From assembly GCF_042847215.1 (NCBI RefSeq), contig NZ_AP031500.1, forward strand, positions 1,550,001-1,614,000: a stretch of DNA of 64,000 bases, given 5' to 3'. Both the position numbers and the translations under genes were made by a program. This document shows, in pieces, positions 25,476-34,319 of the stretch; position 1 is the first letter of the stretch, and every line of letters starts with the position of its first letter. The notes beneath the pieces are model-generated. The model saw only the letters and a list, made by a program, of their open reading frames with translations, searched no databases and was not told the origin of the DNA. This stretch comes from Gilvimarinus japonicus (GTDB lineage: Bacteria > Pseudomonadota > Gammaproteobacteria > Pseudomonadales > Cellvibrionaceae).

Positions 25476-27815
25476 ATGCAACGCAGACGCTTTATTCAGT
25501 TAGCGGCATCCGCGGGTATAGGCGCGAGTATGGCGCCCAGCCTAGCAGCAATGGCTGCGGCCGAGCGCAAGGCTCAGGTGGCGACGCCTAGCGATTTCTT
25601 GGCAATTGAACAAAACTCGCAAACCTGGCTCGGGCGTGATTTCTGGGCCAACCGTTTACAGGATTGGCAGGTCAGCAATGGCCGCATTGAGTGTGCGCAA
25701 AGTGACAAAAGCTATGAGGTGCGCACTGTATCGCTGTTAACGCGGGAATTAACGGATGCTCATAAACCTGCCCGTATTCGCGTGACAGTAGGGGCGCTGG
25801 AGCCGGATAAAGCGGGTTTTTGCGGGTTGTTGCTGGGCGTGGGAGCGGGGCAGTTAGATTATCGCGCTAGTGCGTTGGCACAGCGTTTTTCCGGTACTAA
25901 TGGTGGTTTTATGGCCACGCTCAATAACCAGGGGGATTTGGCGTTTCAAGACTTTTCTGAGGCGACCAATACGCTGGCCTTTGAGTCACTGACCCGCACC
26001 GGTGCGACACCTATTGGCGCGGTGGATCATCGCGCGATTGTGCTCGACTGCCATATTGATCCTGTCTCTGATGGTCGCTTCGATGTGCGCTTAATAGCGC
26101 TTGATGCAAAAACCGAGCGGGAAATCGGCTTTGCCGTACGTACCAATGTCGCGGCCGAAGAGCTAACGGGCGGTATTATGTTGGTATCATCGACACCGGC
26201 AAATCAACCGGGCACGGGCTGGTGGTTTCAAGACGTCGCCACCGCCGGTGAGAAGATTCTGGTGGATGATAAGCGTGCCGAGGGGCCGGTGTTAGGCTGT
26301 TTGTATAGCTTGAATCAGCACGTTATGAAGCTTACCGCGCAGTTTTTTCCGCTCAATACACAAGAGCACCCCAATGCCGAGCTGCAACTAAAAAGCACTT
26401 CCGGAGAATGGACAACACGGGCTTTCGCCGCTATTGAAGATGGTTTTGTGGCGCGGTTTCGGGCTGATGACTGGCGTACTGACCAAGCAGTGGATTATCG
26501 TATTGTGGTGCCTGGTGCTGCGAAATACCCGCCCTTTGAAGGGCGCTTTCGACGCGACTCGGGTGGCACTGATGAGCTTAACGTGGGGTTGTACTCTTGT
26601 ATTATTCCCACCGCTAAATCGTTGGATGAAGGCCATTACAAAAAGCTGATTCCTGAAGAGCAGGTGTTGGGGCGCTATACTTCTGACAATATTTTCTTTC
26701 CACATAATGAACTTGTCGCAAACAGTTCATCCCACGATCCGGATTTGTGCTTGTTTGTTGGTGACCAGTATTACGAAACTTATCCGACTCGTTATGGGCG
26801 CGATACTCCGCAAGCTAAGCTCGATACCCTATATCGCTGGTATTTGTGGTTATGGGCGTTTCGCGATATGACTCGCAATCGCCCCGCAATAGTTCTGGTG
26901 GACGACCACGATGTGCTGCAGGGTAACCTGTGGGGAAATGCCGGGGTATCCGGTGGTCCCAAAGAAGAGGACGGCGGCTTTAAATGGGATGTAGACTTAA
27001 TGCGGATGGTGTATCGGGTGCAGTGCAGCCATAACCCTGACGCATACGATACGACGCCTATTAATGGCTGTATCCCGGTTTACTATGGGTCGTTTGTTTA
27101 TGGCGGCGTGAATTTTGCTTTTGTTGAAGACCGCAAATTTAAAACGCCGCCCGATTACGATTCCAACCCGTTAAAAACCGCGGGGGAGTTACTCGGTAAG
27201 CGTCAGGAGCAATTTTTAGATAATTGGGCAAAATCCCGCCCTGGGATGCCTAAAGCTATTATCACGGCCTCTATGTGGGGATCACCACAAACCGATGAGA
27301 ACGGCCAACCCCTACTAGATTACGACGCCAACGGTTACCCGCCCGATGGGCGCCGGCGGGCAATTGCTCTGGCTAAAAAAGCGCAAGCTGTGGTCTTGTC
27401 CGGTGATCAGCATTTAGGGATGTTGGCAGAGCAATGTCTGGACTCGTTTGACGATGGGGTTCTGTTTTTTTCGGGTCCGGCTTCGGCGGCGTTTTGGCAA
27501 CGTTGGTTTGAGCCGGCTGAAGCTCTGGAGCATCAACGCGATGGCAATCGAAACAGTGGTGACTTTGTCGATACCTTTGGCAATAAAATGCGAGTGCTGG
27601 CCGTCGCCAACCCCAAAATTAGCCACGCCGACTTTCAGGACGATAACACCACCTGGGGTAAATTTTTGGCGGATCGGCAATTAAAAAGTGAAGGGTATGG
27701 CTTGGTGCGATTCAAGCCCGCCAGAGGCGAAGTTGCTTTCGAATGCTGGCCCTGGGATGCCGATCCCGCGAGCGACTCGCAATTTTCCGGGTGGCCTTAC
27801 CACTACAAGCTTTAA
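25476..27815 (+). CDS. PhoD-like metallophosphoesterase-fold protein with Tat signal
   Basis: A 779-residue secreted protein. The N-terminus MQRRRFIQLAASAGIGA is a twin-arginine signal, implying export in folded form with metals already bound. An N-terminal sandwich of about 320 residues precedes a PhoD/alkaline-phosphatase-D-like domain. Metal-site motifs are visible in LFVGDQYYE, LVDDHDVLQGNLWG and LSGDQHLG. PhoD proteins are phosphodiesterases using iron and calcium. Its start touches the stop of the GH50 gene, so it belongs to the agar operon. A substrate is not evident: removal of a phosphate or other ester from galactan is inference. It is longer than PhoD proper because of the N-terminal part. 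Confidence 0.75.
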   Translation: MQRRRFIQLAASAGIGASMAPSLAAMAAAERKAQVATPSDFLAIEQNSQTWLGRDFWANRLQDWQVSNGRIECAQSDKSYEVRTVSLLTRELTDAHKPARIRVTVGALEPDKAGFCGLLLGVGAGQLDYRASALAQRFSGTNGGFMATLNNQGDLAFQDFSEATNTLAFESLTRTGATPIGAVDHRAIVLDCHIDPVSDGRFDVRLIALDAKTEREIGFAVRTNVAAEELTGGIMLVSSTPANQPGTGWWFQDVATAGEKILVDDKRAEGPVLGCLYSLNQHVMKLTAQFFPLNTQEHPNAELQLKSTSGEWTTRAFAAIEDGFVARFRADDWRTDQAVDYRIVVPGAAKYPPFEGRFRRDSGGTDELNVGLYSCIIPTAKSLDEGHYKKLIPEEQVLGRYTSDNIFFPHNELVANSSSHDPDLCLFVGDQYYETYPTRYGRDTPQAKLDTLYRWYLWLWAFRDMTRNRPAIVLVDDHDVLQGNLWGNAGVSGGPKEEDGGFKWDVDLMRMVYRVQCSHNPDAYDTTPINGCIPVYYGSFVYGGVNFAFVEDRKFKTPPDYDSNPLKTAGELLGKRQEQFLDNWAKSRPGMPKAIITASMWGSPQTDENGQPLLDYDANGYPPDGRRRAIALAKKAQAVVLSGDQHLGMLAEQCLDSFDDGVLFFSGPASAAFWQRWFEPAEALEHQRDGNRNSGDFVDTFGNKMRVLAVANPKISHADFQDDNTTWGKFLADRQLKSEGYGLVRFKPARGEVAFECWPWDADPASDSQFSGWPYHYKL

Positions 27816-27831
27816 TTACTTAGTGTTTTTT

Positions 27832-27855
27832 AAGGGGCTTCGGCCCCTTTTTTAT
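27832..27855 (+). terminator. Rho-independent terminator of GH50/PhoD-like operon
   Basis: AAGGGGC-TTCG-GCCCCTT (27832-27849) is a 7-bp stem with a stable UUCG tetraloop followed by a T-run. Confidence 0.9.
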
Positions 27856-27964
27856 TTCTTTAATGAAACTCCCTCCCTCTTCTAAGTTGCAGAACTGTGA
27901 GCTGATCGGCCTTTCTGAGCAAGGCTTGTTCGGTCGCCTTTACTTAAATTATCGTAAACAGTAA

Positions 27965-27976
27965 ATTGTTAACAAT
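27965..27976. promoter_or_regulatory. ATTGTTAACAAT palindrome upstream of GH86/CBM6 gene
   Basis: A perfect 12-bp palindrome differing from ATTGTATACAAT only in the two central bases. It is placed about 210 bp before the GTG start of the large GH86 gene. It is a candidate site of the same GntR-type regulator. Confidence 0.5.
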
Positions 27977-28187
27977 AGGTTATAAGTAAGACGAATTGTC
28001 GTGCCTTGACGCGACAGCAGAATACGGGCGATAGAGTGTAGCGAGCGCAGGAGCGTAGCTGCGCCAGATGTCCTCTCCCTAGGCTGTCATGCTTGTTCAG
28101 CCGATTTGCTTGCAGGCACTACCAACGGAACCGGTAGGTTTGCTAAGTACACCTAGGTAAATAATAAAACAAATGGAGGTAATTCCA

Positions 28188-31100
28188 GTGAGAGTCAAAC
28201 GTTTTTCTCGTTTAACCTTGGCCTGTGCAATTTCATCGGTCGTGGCCGGTGCAATGGCGTCAACTGCATTAGCGCAAAGTGTGCAAGTTCAGGCTGAAAA
28301 CTTTACGGCCCAAGGGGGCACCTATGCTGACGGCCAGCCTCAGGCGGTCAGTACTTATAGCGTTAATGGCGTGCAGGCCATTAACTATGTTAACCGTGGC
28401 GATTATGTCGAGTACGAGGTAAACATCGCTGAAGCCGGTGTGTACACCGTGCAATATTTAATTGGTACCGCGGTGCCCAGCGGCGCCGAGGTGGAGTTGT
28501 CGGTTAAAACTGGCAACACCTGGCAAAGCCAGGGTACAACCACGGTACCCACCGGCGGCTGGGATAACTTTCAGCCTTTAGACGGTGCGCACGAAATCAC
28601 TTTGCCCGCGGGCAATGTCAGCATTCGTTTAACCGGTAGCGGCGCCAACGACTGGCAGTGGAACCTCGATGAGTTCGCGCTGACCTTAATCCAATCTGAA
28701 GTTGAGCCTGAAACTCCCTCCGATATCAGCCAGGAGGCGGAAGACTATCACGCGGTGAGCGGCACCTTCGCCGACGGCCAGGCCGCACCGGTTAGCACCT
28801 ATTCGGTTAATGGCAGTACTGCGCTAAATTATATTAACCGTGGCGACGCGATCGAGTATCAAATTTCAGTTGATCGCGCCGGTATTTATGATTTGACCTA
28901 CTTTATTGGTACGGCGATTACCTCGGGTGCGCAAGTTGAGTTTCAGGTTAAACAAAACGGCAACTGGGTGTCACAGGGCGCTAAAAGTGTTACCGCCAGC
29001 GGTTGGGATAACTTTCAGGCGCAGACCGCCGGTCATACCGTTCAGCTCCCGGCCGGTGTGGTAGAGGTGCGCTTGTTGGCCTCCGGCAGCAATGATTGGC
29101 AGTGGAACATCGATAAGTTCGACTTGGCGTTTGTCAGTGACAGTGATGCCAGTTCTAGCAGCGTGAGCAGCTCTAGCAGTGTCAGCAGTTCTAGTTCGTC
29201 GATCAGTAGCTCCAGCAGCTCGGTCAGCAGTTCCAGCACGTCAAGCAGCTCTGTGAGCAGTAGCTCTAGCTCATCGGTTAGCTCTGGTAGCTCTAGTTCG
29301 CAAGTGCCTGGCGGCGTTGTTACCGTATCGGGTGACTTCTCGCTTGAGGCTGAAAGTTTTAATGCTGTCGGTGGTGAGGTAGAAATTTACAGCGTTGATG
29401 GCGGCCATGCCGTTAACTACTTTAATGCCGGTGATTATTTAGAGTTTGACATCGATAACGCCCAGGGCGGTTTGTATGAAGCGGTGTATCGCGTAGGCAC
29501 CGGTAACGCTAGCGGCTCGGCGGTAGGTTTGATGCTGACTGATCACCAGGGTGATCTGGTCCTTAAGAATAAAACCGATGTGGTAAGCCAGGGTGGTTGG
29601 GATGTCTTCTATGATGTTACCTCAAGCACGCGTTTCAATGTTTACCCTGGCATCAGCAAGGTACGTATTACCGGCGCCGGTACTGAAGACTTCCAGTTTA
29701 ATATCGACAATATTGTTTTCAAATATTTAGGTCCTGTCGATGACAACTTGGATGGCGACGGCGACGGTGTAGCCGATATCAATGATACTTGCCCTAGTAC
29801 GCCGAGCGGTGAAGCGGCCAACGGCGAAGGGTGTTCGCCCTCGCAGCTGGATACCGATGTTGACGGTATCAACGACGCCGACGACCAGTGCCCCAACAGT
29901 GCAATGGACGCCTTTGTAAACTCTGTTGGTTGCGCCACCAGCGGCGGCGATGACGATGATTTTGACGGTGTGTTTAACTGGGATGACCAGTGCCCCAACA
30001 CGTTCCGCATGAATGTGGGCCCTGATGGTTGCCTCGCTTCCGGTCGCGACAGTGACGGCGATGGTGTGGTAAACAGCGTTGATGTGTGTCCGGCCACTCC
30101 GGGCAGCGAGTTTGCTAATGGGCAAGGTTGCTCATCCTCGCAAGTAAGTACGGTAGAGTCGGTAGACGTCCACGTGAATGCTAATATCGAGCACATTGTT
30201 AACGGTGTGTCTGACTTTGGCCGCGATCGTCATATGACCGTTCACAGCACCGTGTTTGAGCAAGACTGGGAAGGTCACGCCGATAAGCTGAACTACCTGC
30301 TGAACGAGCTTGATGTATACATGGGGCGCGATAATGGCTCGGCAACTTGGAAGTTTCAGGACACGCAGGAAGATCCAAACCGCCCCAACATGGCCGATTT
30401 AGAGTGGATGGAAGGTCGCGGCGCGGAACTGCGTCAAGCCTATGAAGACAACCCATTCTACTCGCGCTTCCCCGACTCTAAAACGCAGATGATTGCCGGT
30501 ACTAACCCGCACCCTGTGTACCCAACCCTAAGCTGGTACGACAATGGTAAGACCTGGTCGGGTTGGCAGCCGATGGATATCCAAACCTCGGCCGAGTGGG
30601 TGGGTAAATACCTGGAAAGCTACTTTGCCAACAGTACAAACGGCAATGTCGGTGAGCCTACCCCGACTTATTGGGAGGTCATCAACGAGCCGGATATGAA
30701 GATGAAGACCGGTCAGTTCATGGTCACCAACCAAGAGCAGATTTGGGAGTACCACAACCTGGTCGCGCAAGAGATTCGCTCGCGTCTGGGCAATGAGGCG
30801 CCACTGATTGGTGGTATGACCTGGGGCCAACACGATTTCTATCGTCGCGATGGTATCTCGCGTTTTGCCGATGATTCTTACGATCAGTGGATTGTGGCTG
30901 ATGATCCGGCCGCCGAGGCTGAATCGGAAGCTTTCTTTGAAAGTCGCATGGCAACTACTGTGGATGACACTCGTGCGCTGGATTGGTATCAGTGGGACGT
31001 GATGTGGAAAGGCTTTATGGATGCCGCCGGCGACAACATGGACTTTTATGCCGTACACATTTACGACTGGCCCTCGGTTAACGAAGGCGGCAAAGGCACC

Positions 31101-32255
31101 TTGCGCCGTGGTGGCCACGTACAAGGCATGCTGGACATGATGGAGTGGTACGACGTGCACGAAAACGGCATGAGCAATCGCAAGCCCATCGTGTTATCTG
31201 AGTACGGTGCTGTGCAAGGTGGCTGGGATTACCTACCGCACGAGCCGCGTTACGATGCTGAAGTGCTGAAATCTTTTAACGGCATGTTGATGCAGTTTTT
31301 GGAGCGTCCGGACTATGTGACTAAGTCTATGCCTTTCACGCCCGCTAAACCGCTTTGGGGTTATGTAGGTGCGCAAGATGGTTATACCACGGTTGGAACG
31401 TGTGGTTACAAAGAGGTGCCAGATTGTCAAAACCGTTACCATTACGCCATGATGATTGAAGAGAACCTCAACCAAGGTGATTGGACGTGGTCAGATTACA
31501 TTCGCTTTTACGAGCTGTGGGACGATGTTGATGGCACCCGTGTGGATACCCGATCATCGGATGCGGATGTGCAAATCGAATCTTACGTAGATGGCGATGA
31601 GGTATTCGTTATTCTGAACAACCTGGAAGACGAATCCACCACCGTAAATCTTAACTTACACGGCCTGTCGCTGGGTAATGTATCCAAGGTTGAAATGCGT
31701 GATATGCACTTTGATGCCAATCACAAAACTCAGCTGGATCGTCGCTTTATGGACGAAGCGCCAAGCACGGTAACCCTCGCACCGGACGGCACTATCGTCT
31801 TGCGTTACACCATGAATAACAATGTGGTGGTCAACGAGCAGGTGCAAGAGAAGAAGTACTTTGGCAACAGTGTTAGCGGCGGCAGCGTACCACACCGCGT
31901 ATCCATCGCCGGTGGCGCCGTACCTGTCTCCATCGATAATGTACAAGTGCCAAGCGGTCCGGCCGAGGCAATGCTGCGCTTAACCGTTGCTATGTACATG
32001 AGTGAAGACGATGTGCCAAATGGCAACCTGACCATTAATACCCTGACCATCAACGGGGTAGAAGTGGATACGCCAATTGACTGGCGCGGCCCGGCTGATT
32101 ACCAAGCTGATCGTTACTTCGCCACACTGGAGATTCCGGTGCCGGTCGAGGTACTGCAAAGCAATAATGATATTCAGGTGGACTTCCGCCACAACGGTGA
32201 GTTGACGGTTGCCAACCTGGTTGTTTGGGACTTTACCACCAGTCCGGGTCGATAA
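28188..32255 (+). CDS. Multidomain secreted GH86 agarase/porphyranase with three CBM6 modules and TSP3 repeats
   Basis: A 1355-residue secreted enzyme. The GTG start at 28188 is chosen because GGAGGT lies 6-7 bases upstream, inside the codons that follow the ATG at 28173. Order: signal peptide cut after ALA at about residue 29; CBM6 at 31-170; a second, very similar CBM6 at 181-320; a polyserine linker at 320-372; a third CBM6 at 380-515; four thrombospondin-type-3 calcium repeats at 515-652 (DGDGDGVADINDTCP type); a GH86 domain at 655-1355. Catalytic residues by pattern are E834 in WEVINEP and E1005 in PIVLSEYG. The plan resembles Saccharophagus Aga86E. CBM6 modules bind agar chain ends. It should be released or surface-associated and degrade insoluble galactan. 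Confidence 0.9.
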   Translation: MRVKRFSRLTLACAISSVVAGAMASTALAQSVQVQAENFTAQGGTYADGQPQAVSTYSVNGVQAINYVNRGDYVEYEVNIAEAGVYTVQYLIGTAVPSGAEVELSVKTGNTWQSQGTTTVPTGGWDNFQPLDGAHEITLPAGNVSIRLTGSGANDWQWNLDEFALTLIQSEVEPETPSDISQEAEDYHAVSGTFADGQAAPVSTYSVNGSTALNYINRGDAIEYQISVDRAGIYDLTYFIGTAITSGAQVEFQVKQNGNWVSQGAKSVTASGWDNFQAQTAGHTVQLPAGVVEVRLLASGSNDWQWNIDKFDLAFVSDSDASSSSVSSSSSVSSSSSSISSSSSSVSSSSTSSSSVSSSSSSSVSSGSSSSQVPGGVVTVSGDFSLEAESFNAVGGEVEIYSVDGGHAVNYFNAGDYLEFDIDNAQGGLYEAVYRVGTGNASGSAVGLMLTDHQGDLVLKNKTDVVSQGGWDVFYDVTSSTRFNVYPGISKVRITGAGTEDFQFNIDNIVFKYLGPVDDNLDGDGDGVADINDTCPSTPSGEAANGEGCSPSQLDTDVDGINDADDQCPNSAMDAFVNSVGCATSGGDDDDFDGVFNWDDQCPNTFRMNVGPDGCLASGRDSDGDGVVNSVDVCPATPGSEFANGQGCSSSQVSTVESVDVHVNANIEHIVNGVSDFGRDRHMTVHSTVFEQDWEGHADKLNYLLNELDVYMGRDNGSATWKFQDTQEDPNRPNMADLEWMEGRGAELRQAYEDNPFYSRFPDSKTQMIAGTNPHPVYPTLSWYDNGKTWSGWQPMDIQTSAEWVGKYLESYFANSTNGNVGEPTPTYWEVINEPDMKMKTGQFMVTNQEQIWEYHNLVAQEIRSRLGNEAPLIGGMTWGQHDFYRRDGISRFADDSYDQWIVADDPAAEAESEAFFESRMATTVDDTRALDWYQWDVMWKGFMDAAGDNMDFYAVHIYDWPSVNEGGKGTLRRGGHVQGMLDMMEWYDVHENGMSNRKPIVLSEYGAVQGGWDYLPHEPRYDAEVLKSFNGMLMQFLERPDYVTKSMPFTPAKPLWGYVGAQDGYTTVGTCGYKEVPDCQNRYHYAMMIEENLNQGDWTWSDYIRFYELWDDVDGTRVDTRSSDADVQIESYVDGDEVFVILNNLEDESTTVNLNLHGLSLGNVSKVEMRDMHFDANHKTQLDRRFMDEAPSTVTLAPDGTIVLRYTMNNNVVVNEQVQEKKYFGNSVSGGSVPHRVSIAGGAVPVSIDNVQVPSGPAEAMLRLTVAMYMSEDDVPNGNLTINTLTINGVEVDTPIDWRGPADYQADRYFATLEIPVPVEVLQSNNDIQVDFRHNGELTVANLVVWDFTTSPGR

Positions 32256-32277
32256 GCGTTAATTGACCTGAACTTTG

Positions 32278-32304
32278 GCGCGGAGCTTTGCTCCGCGCTT
32301 TTTT
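32278..32304 (+). terminator. Rho-independent terminator of large GH86 gene
   Basis: GCGCGGAGC-TTT-GCTCCGCGC forms a perfect 9-bp stem followed by six T residues. Confidence 0.92.
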
Positions 32305-32315
32305 GTGTCTGCTAT

Positions 32316-32783
32316 TTACCCTCCGGTCTCTCTTGTATTGTAGCCGGTCGTTTTTAGCAATTGCATAATACGGCCGCACAATACAATCGCTGTTGTTCCT
32401 AACAATACTGGAAACAGCAAAAAGCCCCAGCTTTGACCGCTGAGCATAATAAGTATTGGGTTGGCGCCAGCCGGTGGGTGTGTGGTGCGCGTGATTAACA
32501 TAGCACTAACGGCTAAGCCACTGGCTAAGCCTAATGATAATGGCGTTACTCCCATCAGTGCGCTGACGGCCACACCGATGGCGGCCGTAATTAAATGGCC
32601 GACAATAACATTCTTAGCGTGAGCTAGCGGGCTTTCAGGTAGACCAAAAACTAAAACCGCAGTAGCGCCAAACGGCGCCATAAGCAGTGCAAGGTCAGAG
32701 AGTCTGTGCTCGGCAAGGGCTAGGGCGCCAATGGCCAGGGCTGCTCCTAATCCAGCGTATATCGCCATAAAATATCGGTTCAT
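32316..32783 (-). CDS. HPP family integral membrane protein
   Basis: A 155-residue protein of the HPP family with four predicted membrane helices. The family's His-Pro-Pro signature is visible in TRTTHPPAGANPILIML. HPP proteins have been linked to nitrite transport in cyanobacteria and plants, but the bacterial role is mostly unknown. It is divergent from a TetR regulator with which it shares an 83-bp promoter region containing a doubled operator. Regulation by that TetR protein is therefore likely. No link to the sugar genes around it is apparent. Confidence 0.88.
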   Translation of the reverse strand: MNRYFMAIYAGLGAALAIGALALAEHRLSDLALLMAPFGATAVLVFGLPESPLAHAKNVIVGHLITAAIGVAVSALMGVTPLSLGLASGLAVSAMLITRTTHPPAGANPILIMLSGQSWGFLLFPVLLGTTAIVLCGRIMQLLKTTGYNTRETGG

Positions 32784-32801
32784 AAGATTTCCATATATCA
32801 G

Positions 32802-32848
32802 GTAGACCGTATTGTCTACTTGGTTCTATGGTAGACAATACGGTCTAC
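32802..32848. promoter_or_regulatory. Doubled 18-bp operator between HPP and TetR genes
   Basis: GTAGACCGTATTGTCTAC at 32802-32819 recurs as its exact reverse complement at 32831-32848. Each copy is itself a GTAGAC-N6-GTCTAC palindrome. The copies start 29 bp apart in the divergent promoter, the pattern expected of a TetR autoregulatory operator. Confidence 0.75.
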
Positions 32849-32885
32849 TTTTGTCAATATGTGCTCTTCAATGGAGGGGGGGTGT

Positions 32886-33431
32886 ATGACAGACAAACGG
32901 CAAATCTTGATTGATACCGCACTGCAGTTGTTTTACCAAAATGGGGTTAACTCGGTAGGGATTAACGAAATACTTAACGCCTCGGGTATTGCCAAAAAAA
33001 CGCTTTATCGTCATTTTTCAGGCAAAAATGCGTTAATTTTGGCGGTTCTTGAGCAGCGCCACCGGGTATTTACGCAGTGGCTCGCCGGGGTGCTGCAAGG
33101 CGCACCCTCTGACAGTGAGGTTGTTGAGCGTTTATTTAATGGCTTGTCAGCGTGGTTTGAGGGGCGTGTGTCGGCGCTCGGTAACTATCGCGGATGTTTT
33201 TTTATTAATACTTGTGCGGAGCTGGGTGATACCGACAGCGAGATTTCTCAGTTCTGTCAATATCATAAGCGGCAGGTACGTCAGTTAATAGGTGAGTCTC
33301 TGGGTGGCAAAAATAACGAGACTTTGTTGGATGCGATTTGCTTGTTAAAAGAAGGGGCGATTAGTGCCGCCTACGTGGCACAAGATAAGTGGGCTCCCGA
33401 TGCTTGTATACGTATTTTGCGCGCCTTGTAA
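32886..33431 (+). CDS. TetR family transcriptional regulator
   Basis: A 181-residue TetR-type repressor. The N-terminal HTH is canonical: ILIDTALQLFYQNGVNSVGINEI, then SGIAKKTLYRHFSGKNALILAVL. The ligand-binding part contains two cysteines in YRGCFFINTCAELGD, a pattern of the YcdC/TetR_C subgroup. The start at 32886 follows GGAGGGGGG. It probably represses itself and the divergent HPP gene through the doubled operator between them. The inducer is unknown. Confidence 0.88.
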   Translation: MTDKRQILIDTALQLFYQNGVNSVGINEILNASGIAKKTLYRHFSGKNALILAVLEQRHRVFTQWLAGVLQGAPSDSEVVERLFNGLSAWFEGRVSALGNYRGCFFINTCAELGDTDSEISQFCQYHKRQVRQLIGESLGGKNNETLLDAICLLKEGAISAAYVAQDKWAPDACIRILRAL

Positions 33432-33465
33432 CCGCCGTCGGGCTTGGAAGGGGAGTCAAGCATTG

Positions 33466-33493
33466 GGTGCACCTTAAAAAGGTAAGGTGCACC
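33466..33493. terminator. Convergent stem-loop between TetR and GntR genes
   Basis: GGTGCACCTTA (33466-33476) and TAAGGTGCACC (33483-33493) form a perfect 11-bp stem between two convergent genes. No U-tract follows on either side, so termination is plausible but not certain. Confidence 0.5.
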
Positions 33494-33503
33494 ATCAGCG
33501 GTA

Positions 33504-34118
33504 TTATTTAATATTACCGAGTAAACATTTCTTCGCTTTGGCCAAGCTTTTTTCTTTTAGTGCATCGACAATTGCTTTGTGCTCTTCTACGCAATCTTTA
33601 GGTGAAGACAGTCGCTTATAGTTCATGCGCATACGCAATACAATGGGGTACCAAAGGTTTACTAATTCTTGGCCGCCACCTTTATAAACCAGCAGACGGT
33701 GAAAATCGATATCGGCTTTGGTAACTTCGGTAAAGTCTTCTTTGACAAAAGCCTCTTGAATTCGCTCAAGAATTTCATCAAAGTGGCCGAAGTCTTCTTC
33801 CGTTAATGTGTTTTTGATATTCGATAGGGCATGCAGCTCGATTTTGCGGCGAATATCAATCATCAGCTCTTGCATGCCAGTATTGAGAGCGCTGTTAACG
33901 GAAACCCCGCAGTTACTTTTAGAGACCAGCAGTCCCTCTTTGGTTAGTTGTAACAGCACTTCGCGAATAGGGCCCCGTGACACACCAAATCGCTCAGACA
34001 GTGATTGTTCACTTAACCGTTCGTTGGGTTCTAATGTGCCCGAGATAATGTCAGATCGAATTTGGTCGGCGATCTGATCTTTAACGGATATAATTTTATT
34101 GCCGAACATAATTGTCAT
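33504..34118 (-). CDS. GntR family transcriptional regulator, FCD/FadR type
   Basis: A 204-residue regulator with an N-terminal winged HTH of the GntR family (DQIADQIRSDIISGTLEPNE, then SLSERFGVSRGPIREVLLQL) and a C-terminal all-helical FCD ligand domain (from about residue 85). FCD regulators usually sense sugar acids or other carboxylates. In this locus a ligand such as KDG, KDGal or anhydrogalactonate is plausible. It is the best candidate to bind the ATTGTATACAAT palindromes scattered through the locus. A weaker copy (ATTGTTTACAGT) lies in its own upstream region, suggesting self-control. Confidence 0.88.
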   Translation of the reverse strand: MTIMFGNKIISVKDQIADQIRSDIISGTLEPNERLSEQSLSERFGVSRGPIREVLLQLTKEGLLVSKSNCGVSVNSALNTGMQELMIDIRRKIELHALSNIKNTLTEEDFGHFDEILERIQEAFVKEDFTEVTKADIDFHRLLVYKGGGQELVNLWYPIVLRMRMNYKRLSSPKDCVEEHKAIVDALKEKSLAKAKKCLLGNIK

Positions 34119-34173
34119 TGTCTCTAATACAAATTTCGCACTCTAAGATTAGAGGGTTCATTGTGGATTGTCA

Positions 34174-34185
34174 ATTGTTTACAGT
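34174..34185. promoter_or_regulatory. Degenerate ATTGTTTACAGT site upstream of GntR gene
   Basis: The site matches ATTGTATACAAT at ten of twelve positions and lies 56-67 bp upstream of the GntR start. It is a candidate autoregulatory site. Confidence 0.35.
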
Positions 34186-34285
34186 GGTTCGGTCTGACCA
34201 ATTATTGTTAGATGGTCTACTATTGTCCGTCAAAGTGCCGATGGTGGCAAGTGGCTAAGGTGTCGGGCGCAGGCTGGGCGGCCAC

Positions 34286-34314
34286 AACCCGTAGGGGGCC
34301 TCCCCCTACGGGTT
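34286..34314 (-). terminator. Strong hairpin after esterase gene
   Basis: AACCCGTAGGGGG (34286-34298) and CCCCCTACGGGTT (34302-34314) form a perfect 13-bp stem with a 3-nt loop, five bases beyond the esterase stop on the minus strand. There is no U-run after it. Confidence 0.6.
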
Positions 34315-34319
34315 GCTGG

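Larger units (their letters stand above)
27816..28187. other. Intergenic region, 372 bp, upstream of large GH86 gene
   Basis: It holds the terminator at 27832-27855, the palindrome at 27965-27976, and the ribosome site GGAGGT at 28176-28181. About 100 bp around 28020-28140 show nothing further. Confidence 0.6.

Noticed and set aside
25476..27815. PhoD-like protein as the missing sulfatase
   Set aside because: No CxPxR or SxPxR sulfatase signature is present; the metal-site motifs fit the PhoD fold.
29642..30196. Long antisense frame within the thrombospondin repeats of the GH86 gene
   Set aside because: It is a shadow of the Asp/Gly-rich repeats, with biased Ser/Pro content and no start signal.
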